Shown here piece by piece: positions 6,756-11,537 of a stretch of 11,537 bases of DNA. A program made the position numbers and the translations under genes. A model generated the notes under the pieces. The model saw only the letters and a program-made list of their open reading frames with translations. It was not told the DNA's origin and searched no databases. The stretch covers positions 1-11,537 of the forward strand of contig JBEKDJ010000142.1 in NCBI GenBank assembly GCA_050014415.1, read 5' to 3'. This DNA comes from JBEKDJ01 sp050014415. GTDB taxonomy: Bacteria > Desulfobacterota > BSN033 > UBA1163. Positions within the stretch are counted from its first letter, which is position 1; the number at the start of each line of letters is the position of its first letter.

Positions 6756-8006
6756 GTGGATAGAGAAAAGAGGAGAAAACTGCTCGATCTTTTTCAATCC
6801 AAGCTGGACAGACCCATGCGGTACTATTTGGATGTGTGTACGCGATGTGGCCTGTGCAAAGATGCCTGCTTCGCCTATGCTTCCGTTCCGAAGCCGGAAT
6901 ATACTCCGGTTTGGCGGGCCGAAGTGGTGAGAAAGATATATAAACGCTATTTCCGGTTGAGCGGCAGACTTTTCCCATTTTGGGGCGATAGCAAAGAGAT
7001 TGATGACCAGGCAATGAAGCAGCTGAATGAGGCGGCTTACACCTGTACAGGGTGTCGGAGATGTATGATGTACTGTCCTTTCAGCATCGATACCCAGGCG
7101 ATTCAATCGATTGCAAAATTGCTCCTCATCGGCAACGAGAGTGAACCTGAGATACTGTCCATGTTGGCGGATGCTTCGATCGAGAAAGGAAAAAGTCTCG
7201 ATCTCTATAAAGAATCCTTCACCCAAGGGATTAAGAATCTGGAAAAAGATGTCATCGCCAAATGGAAAGGAGAGTCCCACCAGGTCATTCCGTTGGAGGT
7301 GGAGGGGGCCAATATTCTCTACGTGGCCCTCGCTGGGGCTCATTCAATTATTCCGGCTGCTTCCATCATGAATGCTGCCAGGGAACGCTGGAGCTTGAGT
7401 TTCTTTGAGGCTGTCAACTTCGGAGCCTTCGTGGGCGATCCGAGAAAAACCCAGCTCATCGCGAAGCGAATCATTGACGAGGCCGTTAGGCTGAAGGTAA
7501 GAGAGGTCGTGATCTGTGAATGTGGGACAGCCTTCCGGGTCATGAAGCATCTCGTTGGAAAACAACCTTTTGAGGTTTCTCATATAGCCGAGGTCATCGC
7601 GAGATATCTCAGAGAGGGGAGGATCAGGGTAGAAAAGGATCGAATCAAGGGGCTCATCACTTACCACGATCCCTGTCAATCGGGTCGTAATGGCGGGGTG
7701 ATCGAAGACCCGCGGTATGTGCTTCATCAATTGACATCCAATTACATAGAAATGACTCCCAACAGAGAATACAACTTGTGCTGCGGAGGGGGTGGAGGAC
7801 TGGTTGCCTTGGATAATGAAGACTTCAGAGAGAGGACAGGAAAGGCCAAGGTCAACCAAATTAAGGAGACAAAGGCAGCCATCGTCGCCACGGGTTGTGA
7901 GAATTGCCACACGCAGTTAGGATTTCTTAATGAGAAATATCAAATGGGAGTGAAAGTAGAGTTCCTGACCAGTATGGTTGCGAACTCCCTGATTCTGGAA
8001 TCCTAA
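6756..8006 (+). CDS. HdrD/DsrK-like heterodisulfide-reductase-type Fe-S protein (copy 1)
   Basis: This is a 416-residue protein. Two [4Fe-4S] motifs lie in the N-terminal ferredoxin part: Cys28-31-34-38 and Cys97-100-103-107 (CTGCRRCMMYCP). The C-terminal half holds CCG-type domains. The second is complete (Cys307, X34, Cys342-Cys343, X37, Cys381-X2-Cys384, with CCGGGGGL), the pattern that binds the noncubane cluster in HdrB/HdrD. The first (about 185-265) keeps only CECG (254-257). Start: GTG 6756 aligns exactly with the paralogue's start and has AAGGG (6742-6746) at 9-nt spacing. ATG 6750 is too near that site and ATG 6732 has none. Family proteins reduce or oxidise disulfides using electrons from a membrane cytochrome b. 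Substrate unknown; tusA upstream suggests protein-bound sulfur. Confidence 0.9.
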   Translation: MDREKRRKLLDLFQSKLDRPMRYYLDVCTRCGLCKDACFAYASVPKPEYTPVWRAEVVRKIYKRYFRLSGRLFPFWGDSKEIDDQAMKQLNEAAYTCTGCRRCMMYCPFSIDTQAIQSIAKLLLIGNESEPEILSMLADASIEKGKSLDLYKESFTQGIKNLEKDVIAKWKGESHQVIPLEVEGANILYVALAGAHSIIPAASIMNAARERWSLSFFEAVNFGAFVGDPRKTQLIAKRIIDEAVRLKVREVVICECGTAFRVMKHLVGKQPFEVSHIAEVIARYLREGRIRVEKDRIKGLITYHDPCQSGRNGGVIEDPRYVLHQLTSNYIEMTPNREYNLCCGGGGGLVALDNEDFRERTGKAKVNQIKETKAAIVATGCENCHTQLGFLNEKYQMGVKVEFLTSMVANSLILES

Positions 8007-8042
8007 GCTGGCCTAGCACACCCATCTATTTCTGGCGGTGTC

Positions 8043-8071
8043 CTTGAAGAGACTCTCTGGAATTCTTCAAG
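8043..8071. repeat. 8-bp perfect inverted repeat between the two modules
   Basis: CTTGAAGA (8043-8050) and TCTTCAAG (8064-8071) form a perfect stem with a 13-nt loop in the 141-nt gap after the first hdrD-like gene. No T tract follows. It may be an mRNA processing or attenuating hairpin, or an operator for an internal promoter that I cannot place. Confidence 0.4.
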
Positions 8072-8147
8072 AAAGAATGGATGAAGACCAGCAGTGTTTC
8101 TCCAGCCGGTAACCACATACAGAAAATCATTTACAGTGAGGAGTGAG

Positions 8148-8888
8148 GTGGAGTTTTTCTATTCTCTTGTCGATCAGTTCTATTATTTTGTCATGGTCCC
8201 TATGCTTTATGTGGCCATCGTCATTTTCATTGTTGGGATCATCTTGCGCATGACCAAGATGATTCGGAGACCAAGACAAAGGGCAATAACCCTTCGCGTT
8301 TTTCCCGAAAAACGATCCAAGGTATTAGCGGTGTTGAGTGACATATTTCTCTTTCCAGGAGTGACGAGGGAAAAAGACACCGCCTTTTGGGTTTTTTTTG
8401 GCCTCTTCCATATAGCCATTTTCTTATTGTTCCTTGGTCATCTCGAGCTGATTGCCGACATGAAGGTGATTCAACTTGTGAAGCACAAAATCTTCTTGGG
8501 GAAAGGCCTGGTGGGATTTTTATTGATTGTCAGCCTTTCCTTTTTTCTCTTCCGCCGATTCCGGAGCCCGTTTCGGGAATTATCAGTGCCTGAGGATTTC
8601 ATCCTCATCTTAGGGCTCTTGGTCACCGCGTTCTTTGGCTCTCATATGAATCTGGCAACGCTTTATTCAAGTCACGGATTTGACATCCCAGTAGAGGCTT
8701 ACCGGACTTACTTAGGAAGCATGATTCGGCTCAGCCCTTCCATTCCGGCCGAGATTTCAGGGTCACCCCACCAGGTGATTCTCGTAGTTCATATTCTGTT
8801 GGCCAATATTTTCTTCATTTACTTTCCGTTCAGCAAGGTGATGCATTCAATACTTGCTTTTTTTTCCAACGCCGTTAAGAGGAGTTAG
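8148..8888 (+). CDS. NarI/DsrM-like di-heme cytochrome b membrane subunit (copy 2)
   Basis: This 246-residue membrane protein is a diverged paralogue of the one at 5596. In this numbering, His88 and His98 are 10 apart and His215 and His233 are 18 apart, again the NarI heme-ligand spacing. Shared landmarks are SPF-E-SVPEDFIL versus SPY-E-SAPEDFIL and the near-identical LLANIFFIYFPFSKVMHSI versus LFANLLLIYFPFSKLVHII. Outside these the sequences differ widely. The start is uncertain: GTG 8148 (after GAGGAG at 8138-8143) gives an N-terminus close to the paralogue's. GTG 8136 and GTG 8094 are longer options in the same frame with weaker sites. It ends 2 nt before the second hdrD-like gene, a tight translational coupling that supports a two-subunit complex. 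Confidence 0.87.
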   Translation: MEFFYSLVDQFYYFVMVPMLYVAIVIFIVGIILRMTKMIRRPRQRAITLRVFPEKRSKVLAVLSDIFLFPGVTREKDTAFWVFFGLFHIAIFLLFLGHLELIADMKVIQLVKHKIFLGKGLVGFLLIVSLSFFLFRRFRSPFRELSVPEDFILILGLLVTAFFGSHMNLATLYSSHGFDIPVEAYRTYLGSMIRLSPSIPAEISGSPHQVILVVHILLANIFFIYFPFSKVMHSILAFFSNAVKRS

Positions 8889-8890
8889 TC

Positions 8891-10138
8891 GTGGATAAGG
8901 TAAAAAAGAAGAAGCTTCTGGACCTCTTTCGATCAAAACTGGATAAACCGACACAATATTATCTTGAAGTCTGCTCTCGATGCGGTCTCTGCAAGGACGC
9001 CTGTTTCGCTTATGCCTCCGTTCCGAAGCTCGAATATATTCCTTCCTGGCGGGCCGAGGTAGTCAGAAAGATTTATAAACGTTATTTCAAACTGAGCGGC
9101 AGGTTATTCCCCTATTGGGGGGAAGCCACCGAAATCGATGATGAGTTGATGAAACAACTTTATGAGGCGGCTTACACCTGTACCGGGTGCCGGAGATGCA
9201 TGATGTACTGTCCCTTTGGCATTGATACGCAGGCGATTCAATCGATTGCTAAATTGCTGCTCATAGGTAATGAGAGTGAACCTGAGGTCCTTTCCATGCT
9301 GGCGGATGCTTCAATCGAGAAGGGGAAAAGTCTCGATCTTTACAAAGAATCTCTCATTCAGGGGATCAAGAATCTGGAAAATGAGGTGATCGTCAAATGG
9401 AAAGGGGAATCCGGCCAGATCATTCCGTTGGAGGTGGAGGGAGCGAACATTCTTTATGTAGCTCTGGCTGGGGCGCATTCGATCGTCCCGACTGCTTCCA
9501 TCCTGAATGCTGCCAGGGAGAGCTGGAGCTTGAGCTTCTTTGAGGCTGTCAACTTTGGAGCCTTTGTAGGGGATCCCAGGAAGACCCAGCTCATCGCGAA
9601 GCGAATCATTGACGAAGCCCTCAGACTTAAGGTGAAAGAGGTGGTGATCTGCGGATGTGGGACAGCTTACAGGGTCATGAAGCATCTTGTTCCGAAACAA
9701 CCTTTTGAAGTTTATCATATCGCCGAGGTGATGGCCAGATATCTCAAAGAAGGGCGGATCAACGTAGACAAGGATCGAATCAAAGGGTCCATCACATACC
9801 ACGATCCCTGTCAATCAGGTCGTAATGGCGGGGTCATCGAAGAGCCTCGGTATGTCCTCCAACAATTGACTTCTCATTTCATTGAGATGACTCCTAATCG
9901 AGAATACAATATATGTTGTGGAGGAGGTGGAGGACTGGTTGCTTTGGAAAACGAGGAATTTAGGGAAAAGACAGGGAAGGCGAAGGTTAATCAGATTAAA
10001 GAAACAGCGGCAACTATCCTGACGACGTGTTGTGAGAACTGCCATACCCAGTTAGAGTTTCTCAATGAAAGATATAAGATGAAGATGAAGGTGGAGTTCC
10101 TGACCAATATAGTGGCAGATTCATTGATTCTGGAATGA
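8891..10138 (+). CDS. HdrD/DsrK-like heterodisulfide-reductase-type Fe-S protein (copy 2)
   Basis: This 415-residue protein aligns with copy 1 from first to last residue without a visible gap, and by eye about four in five or more residues are identical. GTG 8891 has GAGGAG 6 nt upstream, overlapping the end of the cytochrome gene. The cluster motifs are preserved: Cys28-31-34-38, Cys97-100-103-107, and the complete CCG domain Cys307, Cys342-343, Cys381/384. Differences near cluster sites are CGCG instead of CECG at 254-257 and an extra Cys380 next to Cys381 (TTCCENC versus ATGCENC). Paired with the cytochrome b at 8148 it would form a second HdrDE/DsrMK-like membrane complex. Why two nearly identical subunits are kept is unknown. 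Confidence 0.9.
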   Translation: MDKVKKKKLLDLFRSKLDKPTQYYLEVCSRCGLCKDACFAYASVPKLEYIPSWRAEVVRKIYKRYFKLSGRLFPYWGEATEIDDELMKQLYEAAYTCTGCRRCMMYCPFGIDTQAIQSIAKLLLIGNESEPEVLSMLADASIEKGKSLDLYKESLIQGIKNLENEVIVKWKGESGQIIPLEVEGANILYVALAGAHSIVPTASILNAARESWSLSFFEAVNFGAFVGDPRKTQLIAKRIIDEALRLKVKEVVICGCGTAYRVMKHLVPKQPFEVYHIAEVMARYLKEGRINVDKDRIKGSITYHDPCQSGRNGGVIEEPRYVLQQLTSHFIEMTPNREYNICCGGGGGLVALENEEFREKTGKAKVNQIKETAATILTTCCENCHTQLEFLNERYKMKMKVEFLTNIVADSLILE

Positions 10139-10173
10139 TCAGTGAAACCAGACCGAGCAAAATCTAACCACAC

Positions 10174-10557
10174 ATCGTAGTTTTCCATAAACAGGACTGC
10201 AGGAATGGCCGCATCTGAAAAGATCTGACCGTCAGTGTTATAGAGCGAACTTTGAGGATCGTGGGGCAAACGAACCGGTCCGTCAAGAATTGGATGGAGT
10301 GCAATTTCAGGAATAACTGTCTTATCAGGACTTCGCTTCCCACGGCCTCGACCCCAACGGGAAAGGTGCTGGTTCCAAACATGTGTCCTTCTCCCTGGAA
10401 CGTGCAGATCTCCACAAGACTTTTCCAACCTTCTAGGGACAGGGCTACAGCCCCATCTGTTGTGAAAGGGTTCAAGAGGTCTAGGCCCGGGTTTGACAGG
10501 ATCGAATCCTTGGATCCTGAATCCAGCAAGGGCAAGGGTGGAGATACTGATTTAGTA
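10174..10557 (-). pseudogene. Frameshifted internal fragment resembling an M28-type metallopeptidase
   Basis: On the minus strand a protein-like reading runs in one frame through GEGHMFGTSTFPVGVEAVGSE and ends near SEVLIRQ (about 10335). It then continues one base out of frame as IPEIALHPILDGPVRLPHDP and NTDGQIFSDAAIPAVLFMENYD (to about 10174). The ending (acidic residue, then AGIP-x-VLF-x-ENYD) is what I recall from M28 peptidases just before their GYHDT...T motif; here that motif is missing. Both ends are cut: the 5' side stops at the acetyltransferase gene, the 3' side next to the hdrD-like gene. The fragment is therefore a decayed remnant. The broken-gene reading is fairly good; the M28 name rests on memory of the motif. 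Confidence 0.45.
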
Positions 10558-10563
10558 CAACAT

Positions 10564-11085
10564 TTAGATCAGTTCTTTGGAGAACACCAGCTTATCATCG
10601 CCGATTCGGTAAAAATTCTTAATGCGCGCCACCAGTTCGTAGCCGGCTTTGTTATAGAAACGGATGGTAGGACCATATGCCTCCTGTGATGAAGTCTCGA
10701 TAAGGAGCATGCGTCCTCCCCGCTTCACGACGTCTTGCTCAACATATTCGATCAGACCCCGTCCGAATCCTTTCCCCTGGACTGCTGGATCGGTAGCGAT
10801 CCAATACAGATCATACACTCCATGAGTAAGTGGCGTCGGACCATAGCAGGCATATCCCTGCACCGCTGCATGCTCTTTTCCGACTTCGAGTACGACAGCA
10901 ATATAGCCGCTTTTCTCGCCCTTTTCTAAAACCTCATCAACTAGTTCCATCGCGGTTGCTATCTCTTCCGGGTTGAATTTTCCTGAGGAAACGACGATTT
11001 CCTCGATCCTGGATCGATCGCGGGGTCCGATTGGGCGGATGCGTGCGTCCTGGTTGAGTTCGGCTTTGGCTGTACTCTTTTGCAT
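10564..11085 (-). CDS. GNAT-family N-acetyltransferase
   Basis: This is a 173-residue protein from ATG 11085. A TTG at 11136 in the same frame would add 17 residues but coincides with a -35-like TTGACA, so ATG is preferred. The acetyl-CoA-binding motif A is YDLYWIATDPAVQGKGFGRG (91-110), with the Q-x-x-G-x-G/A core at QGKGFG. Motif B includes IETSSQEAYGPTIRFYNKAGYE (from about 129), with the C-terminal FYxKxGY pattern. The protein would transfer an acetyl group from acetyl-CoA to an amine; the acceptor cannot be read from sequence. It points away from the MGMT-like gene and toward the sulfur operon, so it is not part of that operon. Family call is confident. Confidence 0.9.
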   Translation of the reverse strand: MQKSTAKAELNQDARIRPIGPRDRSRIEEIVVSSGKFNPEEIATAMELVDEVLEKGEKSGYIAVVLEVGKEHAAVQGYACYGPTPLTHGVYDLYWIATDPAVQGKGFGRGLIEYVEQDVVKRGGRMLLIETSSQEAYGPTIRFYNKAGYELVARIKNFYRIGDDKLVFSKELI

Positions 11086-11107
11086 GGTTATGTCCGAACA
11101 GTTGAAT

Positions 11108-11136
11108 TTAATGACTATCAGTGTCTCCGATGTCAA
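11108..11136 (-). promoter_or_regulatory. Weak candidate promoter for the acetyltransferase
   Basis: On the minus strand TTGACA (11136-11131), 17 nt and CATTAA (11113-11108) could be a promoter with transcription starting about 16 nt before ATG 11085. A second TTGACA lies 13 nt upstream (11149-11144). The -10 matches only 3 of 6 positions. Confidence 0.35.
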
Positions 11137-11208
11137 GGTTCACTGTCAAGAAAAAAAGTGATTCCACAACCATATCCTCTTTGACACCCAATTACCTCGC
11201 TAAGTCTT

Positions 11209-11246
11209 TATCAGAAAGCTTTTGTTCTTTCGAGTCCTTTCTGATA
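11209..11246. promoter_or_regulatory. Perfect 10-bp inverted repeat overlapping a promoter (candidate operator)
   Basis: TATCAGAAAG (11209-11218) and CTTTCTGATA (11237-11246) are exact reverse complements separated by 18 nt. The right arm overlaps the first two bases of the -10 box, and the arms bracket the -35 region. The low GC and missing T tract argue for a regulator site rather than a terminator. The regulator is unknown. Confidence 0.6.
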
Positions 11247-11250
11247 TAAT
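11222..11250 (+). promoter_or_regulatory. Extended -10 promoter for the MGMT-like gene
   Basis: A perfect TATAAT (11245-11250) is preceded by TG at 11242-11243 (extended -10, TGATATAAT). A weak -35, TTGTTC (11222-11227), lies 17 nt upstream. Transcription would start near 11257, about 65 nt before ATG 11323. Confidence 0.65.
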
Positions 11251-11322
11251 TCTTTAAACCCCTCACTCAGGGTTTTGAGAAGAGAATGGCGCTAATTGCA
11301 ATTTGAGATTTGGGGGCATCAA

Positions 11323-11537
11323 ATGGGATACAAGAAGAAATCATGGCGAGAGAAGTTGGCTGATGACAAGGGGCTACCCAGGGTGGAGACTATTACGGAG
11401 AAGATGAGTACCCAATGGGGAACAGGTACAATTGTGATCCCTGCACCGGTGGAAGTTGATGAGATAATGAAGCGAGTTCGGAAGGGGAAACTCATCACCG
11501 TCAATGAGATTCGAAACATTCTTGCGAAGAACCATGG
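11323..11537 (+). CDS. MGMT-like protein (alkyltransferase DNA-binding-domain family), N-terminal part
   Basis: The frame is open from ATG 11323 to the right edge (71 codons), so the gene is cut by the window. The protein starts MGYKKKSWREKLADDKGLP. It continues with WGTGTIVIPAPVEVDEIMKR and KGKLITVNEIRNILAKNHG. This pattern is what I recall from a bacterial family annotated as MGMT-like, which has the DNA-binding domain of O6-alkylguanine alkyltransferases. KGKLITVNEIRNILA fits the helix region that in that domain begins the DNA-binding fold. Whether it keeps the alkyl-acceptor cysteine or is an alkyltransferase-like protein without it lies beyond the edge. A GGGGG run (about 11311-11315) is the only ribosome-site candidate. 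Confidence 0.75.
   Translation, partial: MGYKKKSWREKLADDKGLPRVETITEKMSTQWGTGTIVIPAPVEVDEIMKRVRKGKLITVNEIRNILAKNH

Noticed and set aside
7344..7910. Open minus-strand frame inside the first hdrD-like gene
   Set aside because: Antisense to conserved CCG-domain coding sequence; a similar shadow appears at the same place in the second copy, as expected from the duplication.
10252..10689. Plus-strand frame of 145 codons after the operon
   Set aside because: It overlaps the 3' end of the acetyltransferase and the peptidase-like remnant in antisense and shows no domain.
11181..11186. TTGACA as a -35 box for the MGMT-like gene
   Set aside because: No -10-like sequence follows at 16-18 nt; the TATAAT at 11245 is too far away.
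1..11537. CRISPR arrays, tRNA or rRNA genes, insertion sequences
   Set aside because: No regularly spaced repeats, no tRNA or rRNA-like segments, and no transposase or terminal inverted repeats were seen.

Overview
The window reads as a bacterial chromosome segment of intermediate GC, probably from an anaerobic or facultative heterotroph. The mix of acyl-CoA dehydrogenase, electron-transfer flavoprotein, FixC/FixX-type proteins, DsrE/TusA sulfur carriers and membrane-bound HdrD-like reductases is typical of Desulfobacterota (former Deltaproteobacteria) and neighbouring phyla. The taxonomic guess is inference from gene content only; no rRNA or other marker is present.

Region 1 (1-4085, + strand) is an electron-transfer block for acyl-CoA oxidation. 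It holds the 3' end of an acyl-CoA dehydrogenase, then etfB and etfA (2-nt gap), a 177-nt gap, then a FixC/ETF-quinone-oxidoreductase-like flavoprotein and a FixX-like ferredoxin. Electrons would pass from acyl-CoA to the dehydrogenase FAD, to EtfBA, to FixC/FixX and on to quinone. A perfect 14-bp hairpin separates the dehydrogenase from etfB. Positions 4086-4490 hold no convincing intact gene.

Region 2 (4491-10138, + strand) is the most interesting part: a likely self-regulated sulfur-redox operon. A strong sigma-70-type promoter (TTGACA-N17-TATATT) with an operator-like G-tract element precedes a CsoR/CstR/FrmR-family repressor. This repressor carries Cys-Cys-Cys where copper sensors carry Cys-His-Cys. 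Downstream come a DsrE2-like protein, a NarI/DsrM-like di-heme cytochrome b, TusA, an HdrD/DsrK-like iron-sulfur protein, and then a second cytochrome b plus HdrD-like pair. The two HdrD-like proteins are nearly identical while the two cytochromes are strongly diverged. The parts suggest persulfide sensing (repressor), sulfur carriage (DsrE2, TusA) and thiol/disulfide chemistry coupled to the membrane quinone pool (cytochrome b plus HdrD). The substrate is not visible from sequence.

Region 3 (10139-11537) is unrelated. It has a frameshifted internal fragment resembling an M28-type peptidase (- strand), an intact GNAT acetyltransferase (- strand), a divergent intergenic region with an extended -10 promoter overlapped by a perfect 10-bp inverted repeat, and the start of an MGMT-like (alkyltransferase DNA-binding domain) gene running off the right edge.
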